NCBI GenBank assembly: GCA_964036045.1
Contig: OZ038386.1
Coordinates: 16,938,329-17,002,328, forward strand
DNA from: Eutreptiella sp. 'Long Island Sound 2002'
Taxonomy: Eukaryota; Euglenozoa; Euglenophyceae; Eutreptiales; Eutreptiaceae
DNA: 64,000 nucleotides
Reading direction: 5' to 3'
The translations under genes were made by a program, and so were the position numbers. Positions 1-11,214 of this stretch are shown here, piece by piece; position 1 is the stretch's first letter, and each line of letters opens with the position of its first letter. A model generated the notes under the pieces. That model ran no database searches and was not told the DNA's origin. It worked only from the letters and a program-made list of their open reading frames with translations.

Positions 1-2120
1 CAACATGCACCAAACGCCCCCCCCACCTGTCCACCCTCCTGCCTGCCTCCCTCCACCTGTCCAACCCCCACCCTCCGCACGACCCCCTCCCTGCACATGT
101 TGGCCCAACCTGACTTGTAGCATCCGGTCGTACCCGCTCGGTGGGTGGTGTCTGCTCTCTTGGGTCGGGGGCACACAGGGTGCTCTTTTCTGTTTGCTTC
201 CTTCCAAAACTGCCGGTTCGTTCCCAGTTGCCGGTTGCTCGATTGCCAACCGCCGGCGGCTGCTCACCAACTTCTGGTTTTTTCTCTGCCCCTCCACAAC
301 AGTTCTGAGTCCTTTGCAAGTCACAGGGGGTGGGCCAATGCACTTCGCATTTGCCCACACGTTCCCGCAATTTTTGGCACATTTTTGACCACAGCAGCTC
401 AATGAGCCATGGGATTGAATGGGTTTTGGGGGCATCGAAGGCGCGGGAAATCACCTCGAAGAAGTTTCTTAAGTCAAGCGCTGGCGCGAGCGCCATAAAC
501 CGCCCCCTTTGGGGTTTGGGGGGGTGTTCGCCTGGCATACCCCAATGTATGAAGTTTGAGGTTTAATCCCTTGTAAAATCATCAGTCTGGGGTCCAAAAT
601 GATCTCCCAACACATTTATTGGAACCCTCAGCCCCCCAGCACCGTGGCGGGCACCCCGTTTCTTGACCTGAAAATCACTTTTTTTTAGAATTTTTTGATT
701 TTGAGCCGAAAAATTATTGCTCGCCTAAATCCCGTCAGAAAGTGTCAGAAAGTGAAACAATGCTCGACCAGTATCCGAAGGTCGTGGGTTCCATTCCGAC
801 CGGCGGTTCGACCATTGGGTTTGCCGACCTCCAGGCTCCAGGCTTGAACGCATTGCAACGAGTGTCAACTGGTGGCGGTCGCACAGCACTTGTGTGGTCA
901 TATGCCTCCCAAAATTTGAAGTCTCCTCGTTCCACAAAGCGACTCTCCCAATCAGTCATGCTTAGGGGTGTGAGGGCAACGAAAAAAGTTTGTGGACCAA
1001 TGATAGGCCTCTCATTTTTGGCTCCCTATTCACAATTTCATCTTTCCCTTGAGGGGCTTTTTTTTTGGGTTTGGGTGGATGAGTGGGTCTTTGGCTCGGG
1101 TGGGTGGGTCCCAAGAGAGCCCCCCCCCCCCCCCCTCCGCCCCCTGTCTGCTGGATCTTCCCCAACGTTCCCCCCTCCTGATCACCCCAACTGTCAGCAC
1201 ATCTTTGCAACGTCCCCGACCTCTGGGGCCCCCTGCACCCGCCCTCGCCTGTCGACTCCCCTCCACCTGTTCGCACTCTGCTGCAGGCCCCAAGCGTGGC
1301 TGGCTCCTCCCAAGCGTTCAATCCAGAGCCCAGCACGGCAGGCGCATCGAAGAAGCAGGTGCACTGTGCCGCTGGCCCCGGTGCTGTTCACAAATTGGGG
1401 ATTGTGTGTGGGTGCGTGGCTTGACACACATACTGGGGGGCTGTCATGCTCAGCAGTCTTTGTGTGCGGAGAAAATGCGGGAATCTTGCATTTCTCCATA
1501 ATTGCGCTCAAAGTCCCCTCATTAGACTGACAACCCTCTACAGCCCTCGCAGGGATACCTTGAAGACGGTGCCCAGGTCTCCTGAAAAACTGTCTCTTTT
1601 CGATATGCACACGCTGATGGATTGAGGGCTGCAATAACTGTTTCGGGGGTCGGGGTCTTTCGGGGATCCGGCCAAAATGCGTTTTGGCAACCGCTTCCGG
1701 CCAAACTGAGCCTTTGCGGCCGCATCCCTCCACTGAGGCCTGCACGCTGCGCCTGGACAAGGGGTTCTGGGGCCGAGCCTGAATAAGAACCACTCGTTTT
1801 GGATGGGATCCGGATGCCAGAATTGTTTTTCGCTGCATTCAGACCCCACACCTACTCCGGACCAAAGATACGTGTCTTCGCCCCCATCCCTGTGCACTCT
1901 CAGTTGAGGAGGTCGCGTGGGTCGGCCGTCACAGCACATGACACCTGAACAAGAGTCCCCCCGAGGCTGGGCACAATCCAACGGCACTAAGTCCTCCCAG
2001 GCGCTAGGGAGCTCCCGGTGACCCCGCAGGCTCGAGGGGACCTATAATGGTTCGCTGGCGTGCTCTACCTCGGCATCAACTGCGAAATCTTTGTCTGCGC
2101 CGCTGCTTTTTGTGTCACAG
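1..2120. other. No gene seen; C/T-rich non-coding DNA
   Basis: No open frame here has a recognisable domain or convincing exon structure. The first 120 bases are C-rich, and a run of 16 C lies at 1120-1135. Bases 765-800 look vaguely like the 3' half of a tRNA: CGACC (765-769) pairs with GGTCG (780-784) and is followed by a T-arm-like stretch, but the anticodon-type loop is ten bases, so I do not call a tRNA. A single GTTTGAG at 550-556 resembles the heptamers that start the GC-rich repeats at 28440 and 48390. Confidence 0.6.
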
Positions 2121-2192
2121 CCTTCCGAAGAAGAAGACCCTGGGCCGATTGGCAAAGGTAAGGCCAAGAAAGGCAAACGCAAGAAGCAGAAG
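2121..2192 (+). CDS. Possible exon, Lys-rich peptide (weak)
   Basis: A pyrimidine-rich stretch ending in CAG (2118-2120) precedes a frame that reads Pro-Ser-Glu-Glu-Glu-Asp and then a basic run with the motif KGKAKKGKRKKQK. Two donors are possible: GTAAGG at 2158 and GTGTGT at 2193. The style (acidic then lysine-rich, disordered) resembles the possible exon at 5023-5141, so the two could belong to one gene with long introns. There is no domain and no start codon in good context. This is inference from splice-site look and composition only. Confidence 0.2.
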
Positions 2193-3573
2193 GTGTGTCG
2201 GGGCGCGGGACGCACCGTGAGGCCGTTTGCTTGCCGGTGCCGTGGGCAACGACAGCACGTGGCAGGTGCGCCCGGGGAACACCCCCCCCCCCCCCCACCA
2301 CCACCACCAGTCAGCCCTCCTCATGACCGCTCCCGGCTTTTCCTGCAGCGCCCTGCGGCGCACGGTTTGAGTGTTTGTCCCCCGAACAGGGTTTCGTATA
2401 GTTGTGCACCGTTGAGCTGAAGTTTGAAACCCGCCCCTTTTTGGTGGGGCCCTTTGCTGTGCCGAGGGAATTGGAGGCCAGGCCTCTTGCGATGGCCGCC
2501 GCGAATGGTGGACAGGAGGGGTGCAGGTGAAGCGGCCTCACCGCAGTCTTTGCAACCCCCCGTGTCCACTGCGCAATCCGCCCTCCCCCGTCTCCCCCCC
2601 TCCTGACCTCCTTGGCCCTTCCGCCACCTGTTCGCACTCCACGGCAGCAGGCGGAGCTGTAGCCCCCAAAGCGAGCAATCCCGCACACTTGCAGGTGCCT
2701 GCGGCGTGGCCCTGCTCTCCACCTCCCCCCACCCATCGGCTCTTCTCGCGGCCTCCCTTCACTTGTTGTTCCCTCCTCCTGGTCTTCCCCCCCCTCCCAC
2801 TGGCCCTCCACCAACCCCCCCTCCTCATGACCACCCCTCTACGAATCTCCGCGCGCCAGTCCCCCGATCTACCGATCTACCCCAATCTCCTCCTCATCGC
2901 TGGGCACTATGCACCAGATCCCCAAGAAGAGCATCCCCGGCCCCGTCCCAACAGAAAACAGGGACACTGGTGCTGGGCGAACAGGACAAAGACGAAGGCG
3001 AGGACCGCCGGGGAACAGGGGCGGGAGGGCACACGCGGAAACAGAGGTATGGAAGCCTTTTGACTGCGAGGCGTGAAAGAATCAGGGAGGGCAGCAGGTG
3101 GGAGACTATTGAGGATTTTAGCACGTGAAATTTCAGTGGTGCGGCGGTGGACAACCGAAATGTTAGTGTTAGCTAGGCCCACACTGTTGCAGTGCGCGAG
3201 GCTTTGACAACTTTCAGATTGCATTTTGATTATTCTGCCTGGATTCCAAGTTGGGGACATGCAGCCCCATGCCCATTTTTGGCTTTTTGGGGGGCTGATT
3301 GTCCTGCAAGATTCAAGACGGTCGCTGGTGCACCAAAAAGCAATGTTTGTTCTTCCACGGCGATGATAGCGATTGGCTATCTGCAAATGGGCTATCTGTG
3401 CGCAATATTGCATGCCGTGATTGCTCAGCGGTGGCTGATTCAGTGGTCTACAACTCCAAGTTGGGGACATGCAGCCTGTTCCACGTGCAGCCTCATTATT
3501 TTTTCGGCATGTTATGATTGTAGGATTCTGCAGATTTCAGGTCCTGTGATCATGACCACAATAACCCTTTGTG
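2193..3573. other. C-rich non-coding stretch with one exon-like segment
   Basis: Mostly C-rich low-complexity DNA. An exon-like segment lies at 2918-3046, between CAG and a GTATGG donor. Two frames are open across it, both giving basic, proline-containing peptides, so it cannot be assigned. A 22-bp perfect direct repeat occurs at 3245-3266 and 3455-3476 (starts TCCAAGTTGGGG). Nothing else is recognised. Confidence 0.4.
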
Positions 3574-3580
3574 CATTGCA
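3574..3580. repeat. Left target-site duplication of hAT element
   Basis: CATTGCA, repeated directly at 4277-4283 on the other side of the element. Confidence 0.8.
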
Positions 3581-3607
3581 CAGGGCTTCTGGTATTTCCG
3601 TGGCAGG

Positions 3608-3765
3608 AGAATCACGGAAAATCACGGAAATGGGCCAACGTTGAAAATCACGGAAATCACGGAAAATCACGGAAAATCACGGAAACGGAAATTGAAGTTC
3701 CTATTGTTTGCTATTGTTGTTCCTGGTTGCCACGGAAAATCACGGAAAATCACGGAAACGGAAAT
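3608..3765 (+). repeat. Left ATCACGGAAA decamer array
   Basis: Imperfect tandem copies of ATCACGGAAA, interrupted by about 40 bases of other sequence near 3690-3730. The array sits directly inside the left inverted repeat of the hAT element, where hAT elements usually carry subterminal transposase-binding repeats. It has the same orientation as the right array. Confidence 0.85.
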
Positions 3766-3770
3766 GAAAG

Positions 3771-4079
3771 GGATCAATACAAGGAACTGTTTGGGCCTTA
3801 GATCTGAACAATGACGATCCTGATGTCCAACAAGAGAAGGAGGCCTTGGCTACGGAGATTAAGAGGGAGTGGGACCGCTGCCGTTTGGGTGACTACCCAA
3901 ATATTCACAATAGTAAGGATGTTATCAAATTTTGGCAGTCAAGACCTCCGGTTTTGCGGGAGGCCGTGGCCCCGTATTTGTGGTACCCAGTCACGGGCGC
4001 GGCAATTGAGCGGTCATTTAGTCTGGCAGGACTGGTTGATGTAAAAGATAGGCAGAGCATGGGCAAGGTGGGTGTCTAG
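3771..4079 (+). pseudogene. hAT transposase C-terminal (dimerisation) fragment
   Basis: The frame reads through an acidic/charged lead (near 3801: DLNNDDPD) into KDVIKFWQ, then PVLREAVAPYLW, then AIERSFSLAGLVDVKDRQSM, ending at a stop about eight residues later. This matches the C-terminal dimerisation region of hAT transposases, whose hallmark is P-x-L...A...YL...S/I-ER-x-FS-x-AG. The family's RNase-H-like catalytic core and zinc finger are absent, and the domain stops just after DRQSM, earlier than usual. The fragment has no upstream start of its own, and its frame runs back towards the left decamer array. It cannot be an active transposase; it marks the parent family of the 0.7-kb element. 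Confidence 0.8.
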
Positions 4080-4132
4080 GTGGGGCAAAGGCGATGCATA
4101 AGGAACATTTTTGTACCACGGAAACACCACAA

Positions 4133-4262
4133 AGAATCACGGAAATATCACGGAAATGCCACGGAAAATCACGGAAAATCACGGAAAACCACGGAAAACC
4201 ACGGAAAATCACGGAAAATCACGGAAAATATCGGAAGGGTTTTGTCAGGCCAATCACGGAAA
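4133..4262 (+). repeat. Right ATCACGGAAA decamer array
   Basis: About a dozen copies of ATCACGGAAA and close variants, just inside the right inverted repeat of the hAT element. The frame across it encodes a repetitive ITENHGKSRK-like peptide, which I take as a by-product. Confidence 0.85.
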
Positions 4263-4276
4263 TAGTAGAAGCCCTG

Positions 4277-4283
4277 CATTGCA
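4277..4283. repeat. Right target-site duplication of hAT element
   Basis: CATTGCA, identical to 3574-3580. Confidence 0.8.
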
Positions 4284-5022
4284 CTATCAAAACATAAGCT
4301 TTTTTCTCCCACTTGCTCAACCTTTTCTCTCACCTTTCAACTTTTCTTGTTTACTCGTTGCCTGCAATGTTGCATTTCGCCCCCCCCCCCCTGATTCCCC
4401 CCAGTTTGTTATGTTTCCCCATCTTCAACCATTTCCCCCCATCTTCTCCACTTCCCCCCCATCTTCCCCCAATGGTGTCGCCCATGCGTTGGCATGCACG
4501 TGTGTCCGTGGCACTCACACAACCACAGGGGGTTTTCCACCCTGCCCCATCTGGTGCGGAATGTCTCTGTGGGCCAAAGGGAGATTTCCTACGGAAGTGC
4601 TGGCGTGGTGACGTGGCGCACCCATCCTGCACGGATGGTCTCCGTTGCCGACAGACTGCCGCAGGGAGGTGTCCTCCGAAGTCGCTGGGGTAGGGACCTG
4701 GCGCCTGCACTGGGCGCAGACCGGCATGCCGACAGAATTTCTCTGGTGCCGGAGAGGAGGCTTCCTCCAGTGTAGGCAGCACACAACAGGGCTGGCAGCG
4801 ATCCACCTGCTGTGATCACGAGATTGAAGCACATCCACAAGCACCAGCACTCTATCTTCCCCATTTAGCTCCTTTCCCTCATTCCCCCGATCTCATTTTC
4901 CGGGCGTCGGTTGGGAGTTGGTGACTGTCGGTTGCGGTCACAGGCCACTGCCATGCTGAAGTGTTGCGGGTCAGTCCGAAGCGGGGGACAGGGTGCAGCT
5001 CATTTCGCCCCACTGTCCATAG
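4284..5022. other. No gene seen
   Basis: Pyrimidine-rich at 4310-4480, then mixed sequence with short frames open on both strands and no domain. Confidence 0.5.
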
Positions 5023-5141
5023 GCTGTGCCAGACATTGAGCCTGCCACAAAGCCTAGTCGATCCAGTTCACTGCCAAGAAAAGCTTCAAAGTCTGAAGAG
5101 CCTCCGCGTGGCTCCTCCAAGAAAAGCAGGAAGGGGAAGAA
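5023..5141 (+). CDS. Possible exon, Ser/Lys-rich peptide (weak)
   Basis: A TCCATAG acceptor precedes a frame of 39 codons plus two bases. It is Ser/Pro/Lys-rich (pieces such as KPSRSSSLPRKASKSEEPP and SSKKSRKGKK) and ends at a GTAGAG donor just before an in-frame stop. The composition suggests a disordered nuclear-type tail, like the possible exon at 2121-2192. No domain and no partner exon could be proven. Confidence 0.25.
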
Positions 5142-7186
5142 GTAGAGTGCAGGTCTGTGATGCGGTGTGGCTGACAGCACTTCGCACAGGATTTTGTAGT
5201 GCGCAGGAGGTTTTATTTACACTCTCTGCGCCCGCCCGGTGATGCAGACTTGGTACATTCCATTTGTGAGCGATCGGTGATGCTTTGATTCCTCGTAACA
5301 ACATGAAGCAGGAACGCTCATGGCGTATGACTTGGAGATATAGTGACGATATTCTCCAGAACAAACTGAAGTTAAAATGGGCGCCCAGGGCCACAGTGCT
5401 TCATTTCGGGTTCACTGATTGGCGAGCGGTTTTGATAAGTGCGGGAAGAGGGACATGTATTGTGGCACGGGGGAGGGGGGGCTCATAAAACAATCTGTCC
5501 GCTGCTCGCCTTTCTATGCGTGCCTCACTTTGCCCTCTCTGTCGTCAGACTCCTTTCACACATCATTTCCCCGCTCATTCTTGCTGCCTGCATTGTTCAT
5601 TGGTGGACTGTTGGTATGGCGCCAGCTGTGAGCGCAAAAGCATGCGTGGGTTTCGCCACCCGCGACAACGACACGCTGGTGTCAGTCCAGAGAGTGAATA
5701 GTGTGAGGAGCGCAAGAGAACCCCGGTGAACTCTAACGCTGGTGGGGGTTCCACGGCAGGGACGGGTAAATTGCAGGTCATAGGGTGAAGATTTAGGATG
5801 CCACCGTTCCCTGCTGACATGAAATTGGTATTTTGCCTTGATTTCATTGACGTTTGGCATAGGGCCTCACGAAACTGGAAAAAACAACAAAAATTGGGCA
5901 TGTGTTTGAGGTTTCTGCATCACAATCCCCCCCCCCCCCCCCACAGCCAACCCACTCTGGAACGGGGGGGGGATGGGGCGTAAAAGGTTGGGAAAGGGGG
6001 CCGATTGGTATGTTCGGTGTAACTCACTTTTTCGAGTTTTGTGGAGGAAGTGCGCCGTCGCTGTGCACGACCGATGTTGCGCAAACGGCCTGCTGTGCTT
6101 CGGGTCGCGGTTGTGTGCTGATGGGAGCCGCGGGCAGACGTCCGGGTGTGCTACAGGTGCCCTGTGTTGGCTCGTATCTGCTGACGAGGGCCTGTGGGCA
6201 CGTACAGCATACAAGCCTGTCACTTGTACCGTGTGTCCGGCGGTTTTGGATGGGGCTTCAGGCTTTCATCATTAGTTGCCCGCAGTGGGGGCGGGGGATG
6301 GGGGCTGCTAGCAGGTGCCCTCGCACTGCCATACTACAGCCATCCGGGGGGGGGGGGGGGACTGCCCCGCGGGGGAGGGGGATGCGGAAAGCTTTTTCAC
6401 CGAATATTGCAGCATAGGCAAACGATGATTTTGCTTCAGCCCCTTGTCGCTCTGATTACAAAGATACGAATGCCATTCACCTTTTCTGACGGGTCTGGGT
6501 CCGGTCACCTCCGGGGCCCGTCCCAGTGGGCTTTAGGGGTCCCGTCCACGTAGCCCCCATCAGGCGTTGCGGCACACTGACTGCAAACATGCGCAAGGTG
6601 CATTCCCCAGAGGAAAGGTGCACCACGTTTCTGAACTGCCCAATTTCACTGGCCCCATTCTCGCCTCCGCCCGTGTATGGCCATGTCCCCTCTTGGGTAG
6701 GCATCTGCGCAACTACCGTTTCCTGGTCCTCTGGAGGCGGCTGGGGGGAGGGGGGATAGCGGTCTTGTACAATTCCACCCCACTTCGTTCATGTCATGCA
6801 TAAACGCTGACGGTGGCTGGAACTCTGGCCTCGGGAGCCCCCTCTAACCGACCTCCCACTCTGTGTGTTTGTCTATTCCCCCGCCCGCATGTCATGTCGC
6901 AAAAATTTGTTGGCTGTTTTTGAAGGGAAGGTCTGATTGGGCGTCTCGGTATGTCTTCAGGGCCGGAAGTCTTGAGGCAACTCAAGAGAAGGGTCGCATC
7001 CTATTATTGTAGCTCTTGTTTTGGTGAATATGCGCAGCTCGATCACATTTCCTTGAGCGTGGCGATCCCAAGTGCTGCCCTTGACAAGCCCAAGCTTTGT
7101 ATTCAGCAATGCACAGCTGTGCCCAGTTGACCGTTTAGTGTCCCATGTGACTGACGGCTGGAGAGGCAGCTGGACAGCAGACAGGC
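5142..7186. other. No gene seen; homopolymer-rich
   Basis: Mixed sequence with long C and G runs near 5927-5942 and 6347-6361. No frame shows a domain or consistent splice sites. Confidence 0.5.
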
Positions 7187-7273
7187 TGTGTGTGTGGGGG
7201 GGGGGGGGGTGCGTGGGTGCGTGGGTGCGTGGGTGCGTGCGTGCGTGGGTGCGTGCGTGCGTGCGTGCGTGCC
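7187..7273 (+). repeat. GTGC/GGGT microsatellite
   Basis: A G run followed by alternating GTGC and GGGT tetramers. Confidence 0.9.
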
Positions 7274-7727
7274 GGTGACGGGTCATTTCCTGCATGTCTC
7301 TTGCATGTTAGCTAAAAATCGGATATTTACCTGCTGGTTTGTCACTCGTCCGGGTACGTGGAGGAACACGGGGAGGGATGAAGGTCTGTACCCGATCCTG
7401 CGGTTCTTTGAAGACCCCTCCCCATGTGTGACCTCTGGCAGCGCTGAGGGCAGGGTAGGGATGGCCTGATTTTCCCCTGCTATCCAGGCCTTGGCATACT
7501 GTGCATGGATGCTGTCTTTGCCTGCAGGCCTCTGGTTCAGCAACACTGCCAGAGGCTGTACTGGAATGCGGCTGGGAAACAGGATGTTGACCACCTTACC
7601 TGTCCTTTACACTGCAGAAAGGCGCCTAGTGCAGGCGGGACATGCTACTGCTTTTGTTCTGCTTTGCACCTGACGAGATCTAGTACACTCAGGCCGCCTT
7701 TTGCAGTGTCCTGTTTGTCGCGCCGAC

Positions 7728-7729
<2 letters not shown>

Positions 7730-7777
<48 letters not shown>
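7730..7777 (+). repeat. (TG)n microsatellite, 24 units
   Basis: Pure TG dinucleotide tract. A short CG/TG alternating stretch follows at about 7834-7855. Alternating purine-pyrimidine DNA of this kind can adopt Z-form. Confidence 0.95.
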
Positions 7778-7779
<2 letters not shown>

Positions 7780-7957
7780 TGTGTGTACTGCTTTGCTGCT
7801 TTGTTTTGGTTGCACAGTTCTCATTGTGCGTGCACGCGCGCGCGCGCGTGTGTGTGATGCTATTGATTTTGTTCTGCCTGTGCCTGACGAGATCAGTGCA
7901 AGCCGGCCGTCTTGACCGCTGCTCGCTGTCTTGGCTGTTGCCCGTTTGTTACGGAAC

Positions 7958-7958
<1 letters not shown>

Positions 7959-8045
<87 letters not shown>
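7959..8045 (+). repeat. (TG)n microsatellite, about 43 units
   Basis: Pure TG tract of 87 bp, the longest in the window. The 7.5-8.1 kb stretch around the two tracts has no recognisable gene. Confidence 0.95.
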
Positions 8046-8046
<1 letters not shown>

Positions 8047-10328
8047 GCTTGTTTCTCGTCTGTTTGTCCCTTGCAGGCCCATGCAGGCGCCACCCCAACG
8101 GGCTGCGAGCCCTGAGGAGCGCTGCGGGCCACGCTGTACTTCGCTGCGCTTTTCCTCCTACAGAAAGGTGCCTAGCCGTCACATGGTCTCCATGACTGTT
8201 TGATCGGCCTTAACCAAATGTCCGTCACTGGCTTTTGCACAGGAGCTGGTCGAAACTCCTCTGCTGCACATGGCGTTTGTCTGACCTGATCGCTGTGGAA
8301 TACAGCAGTGTTAAAAGTTTAAGGAGCTGGTTCAGCTGTTAGTGGTACATGAGGTTGGTTTTTTACTCCCAACGCGCTGGTGTTGCATGATACGGTTGAG
8401 CTGTGCATACCGCTGTTGTAGTCACACGACTGTTGCTACATTCTTTTGTACAGTCTTGGGAGTCTGGACTGCAACGGTACAGAGCAGCTGCATTTAGAGC
8501 ACACTGTATACCCAAGTACCATCCCCATGTATGTGTTGAACATGGTTTTCGCTCTGCTTTATGGTCATCCGCATCTTGTACAACAGTGGGCAAGCAAAAC
8601 CGTTTGCCTGCCCCTGGGTTGGCTGTTGCAACTAAACTGATACGCTACTGAACGACCCCGTGCCCTGTGTTTGCACGCGTTTTGCTCGTAGCGACCTTCG
8701 TGTTGCCTCTATCCTTCCACCCACAAAGAAGACGCTTTCCTGGACTGCTTCGAACAGACCAGGTCTGTTTGCGAAAGGCGCCGAGGGTCGAGTCTTCGGC
8801 CCTTGACAGGCTGTCTTTCTCTCCTGGGGCCTGCATGTGCTGCCAGTGTCACGAGCACCACACACATTACAGTGCATACGTCACCATACAGGGGTCCACA
8901 GTGGCCCCTAAATCCACACTCACTCCTTCCCCTTTGTATGTCATTGCCAAAGCCAAATCCCTCCGCAAATGGGCACCTGTGGCTAGCTGCCGTCACATTG
9001 TTCATCCGCACCCTGATCTCCAAATTCCCTGCTTTTTTTTTTAATGCATGGCAGCCCTGCTGCTCCAAAGTGCTGAATCACTGCAAATTTTGCTCCTTGA
9101 AGGACAGCTGCCTTATGTACACATATTCAGGTTCAGGGTTGGGTGACATGGTTTAAGATTGGGTTATGTGGGTATGGGTGGTGGTTGGTTTTGGGGGGTT
9201 GGTTGGGTTGTTGGTCCCTGCTTGTTGCCTGATTATACGTAGAACAGATCTTGCAAGCTGGGTAGCCGCAATCTTAGACTGGGGCCGTCAACGCATTGGG
9301 GAGGCGGGCTGGACTCAGCAGTTTGCCAACATTGCCCTTCCCTCCGTGTCAACCATCTTCATGAGGCATCCCAATGGTTACAGAAAAAGAAGCAGTGGCG
9401 TGCATATGAAATTGTGTTGAGTATCGACACAGGCAATCCAAGCTCAAGAGGAGGCGAAGCGACACACTCCCATTTTTAGCATGTTCCGCACGACCAGCTG
9501 AGATCCATTGTCGAGTTTTCTTTACAAATATTTAATCAGACCCAAGCGGCGGGACTGGTATGGAGGCGGATGGGAGCCATGCCCATGGGCAGCCCCTTCA
9601 GCGCTGAACCACACTCCATTTGGGAAGCAAAAACACACATGCACCTGTTCCGCAGATTCAGCACCATGCAGAGGACCCTGCTTGGCTATCCACTGTGGCG
9701 CACGTCGTCAGCTTTGCCCAGTTCAGCGACAATGCTCTAGGTGCCTCCCAGGGACCATATGCCTCCACGGAGATACAACTCATCTGCCACACTTTGACGG
9801 ATGCCTGGGGTCCGCCAGTTGTTTGCAAATGCATAACCAAGGCATAGCCCACATGCACTCAGCATTACATGCGCTGCCATATCACAGCCATGGGCTGGAC
9901 CATTGATTGGCACCCCTCCAGCACCACAACCAATCACCCACAGCCCAATGGATTATCCGCCACATGGTCACTCAACTTTGCACCCTCATTGCAGAGCCCA
10001 CCTGTTCTGATGTACACAACAGCCAGTCGCGACAGTAATTCAGATCAACTCCAGTAATTTGACGAATTTTGAGGTAATTCATCCATGAATGTCAAAGAAT
10101 TCGATTCCTGATCGAGTCCTGCAAAAAAAAAAAAATGCGGCTTCCGCCAACCTTCTTCCAAAAAAAAATTGGGAAGCGCTGATAAAAGCTGGTGCATTCA
10201 TCGTCACTTCTGTCGTAGGGATCCTGGCATTTCTGTTCAGCGGGGGCGAGTTGCTCCTCAGCTTTGCAGCCTGGGTTCAAATCATGGTGGTAGGCCGCTT
10301 CACAAGTCAGCCGTCACATGCCTGCTAA
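8046..10328. other. No gene seen
   Basis: Mixed-composition DNA. A G/T-rich stretch at about 9160-9220 (GGTTGG/GGGTTG motifs) and A runs near 10123-10135 and 10160-10170 are the only visible structures. Bases near 10270-10290 resemble a tRNA T-arm (GGGTTCAAATC), but no matching A box was found. Confidence 0.5.
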
Positions 10329-11070
10329 CCCCCCCCTTTGTAATAGCTACGCCCTTGTAGGCGTAGGGACCGTATTAATTTGGTACCTAATTTTAATTCA
10401 GTACAAATGTAGTGCAGCCGCATAACACATTGGTTTGGTGAAAATTTGCCAGCTACATAGGGTCACGGACACATTTGTTGTGAGTGTTTGCCCACTTGAA
10501 CCCACATGGCTCTGATTTGGGGGATATTTATGTACTATATCCCCCTTTGTTGCACCAGCTCACCATGCAATCTTCTCTTTTTCAACCTGGGCGTCCAGTG
10601 ATTTTCACACGTTCCACGTTCACACGATGGGAAGTTGTAATTTACAAGAGACCACATGCAAGGCAATTTCATTCCCAAGAATTTGAAGCTGCCCGAGCCC
10701 AAACCGGCCCCTAAACCTCGGGCAAAGGCATCTTCAAAGGCATCTTCAAGTGGTGAGCATGTGCAGTTGTTCCGCATGGTGTATGATCACAAGAAGGGTT
10801 TCCAATCCGAACATTTGTAGGCTTCTCATGCTTCATAGCTTGTGAGAACATGGGTGTGAACCTGAATTTTCATGTCTCAAACACTTTCTTGTGTTTGCAT
10901 GCCTTTGGGAACATGGGCGGAGGTTAAAGTGCACTCATACCATGCATTCTCTCACGTATATGTCGGTAGTTGTATGTGTCGTGCGCAAGCTACGCCCTTG
11001 TAATAGCTACAGTAGTTGTAGGGACCGTATTAATTCCGTACTTTGGCTTAGCTATTACAAAGGAGGGGGG
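10329..11070. mobile_element. C-capped inverted-repeat (MITE-like) element, about 740 bp
   Basis: The left end is a C run followed by TTTGTAATAGCTACGCC (10337-10353). The right end, reverse-complemented, is CCCCCC-TC-CTTTGTAATAGCTAAGCC. Inside each end the block GTAGGGACCGTATTAATT recurs (about 10363-10380 and 11017-11034), in the same orientation at both ends. No clear target duplication was found. The inverted ends and lack of a transposase suggest a non-autonomous DNA element. A 54-codon ORF lies inside. Confidence 0.55.
10656..10820 (+). CDS. Small ORF, 54 residues, unknown
   Basis: ATG to TAG, 54 residues. The first two thirds are Lys/Pro/Ala/Ser-rich (motifs such as PEPKPAPKPRAKASSKASSS). 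The last third is more ordinary (VQLFRMVYDHKKG). A GTGAGC lies at the junction of the two parts (10753) and could act as a splice donor, so the tail might be read-through. The ORF sits wholly within the inverted-repeat element at 10329-11070, so it may be a captured host exon or a small element-encoded protein. I do not recognise it. Confidence 0.3.
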   Translation: MQGNFIPKNLKLPEPKPAPKPRAKASSKASSSGEHVQLFRMVYDHKKGFQSEHL

Positions 11071-11214
11071 TGGTACATGGGGCGGATCCACACATCACCA
11101 GCGGGCACCCCATGGAACCCTCCCTTTTCCGCATTCATGCAGCACCATGTGTTCAACATGGTGTCATGCTTTCTTCGCGCTTGTGCCCAGGGCGAGCGTT
11201 GTGCATCCACGCTT

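Larger units (their letters stand above)
3581..4276 (+). mobile_element. Non-autonomous hAT transposon, 696 bp, with TIRs and target duplication
   Basis: The two ends are inverted repeats of 22 bp with two mismatches: CAGGGCTTCTGGTATTTCCG at the left, and the reverse complement of the right end starts CAGGGCTTCTACTATTTCCG. Both are flanked by the direct repeat CATTGCA (3574-3580 and 4277-4283); an eighth base, C, could be shared with the element edge, which would give the usual 8-bp hAT duplication. Inside are two arrays of a decamer (ATCACGGAAA) on either side of a transposase C-terminal fragment. The element has lost the catalytic part of its transposase and so would need an enzyme from elsewhere. 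The short target duplication and matching ends suggest fairly recent insertion. Confidence 0.85.

Noticed and set aside
742-1530. 262-codon plus ORF
   Set aside because: No domain, a proline run from the C tract, and competing open frames on the other strand; composition alone explains it.
4080-4611. ORF with repeated ITENHGKSRK
   Set aside because: Translation of the ATCACGGAAA decamer array inside the hAT element.
7645-8203. Cys/Val and His/Thr repeat ORFs
   Set aside because: Translations of (TG)n/(CA)n tracts.
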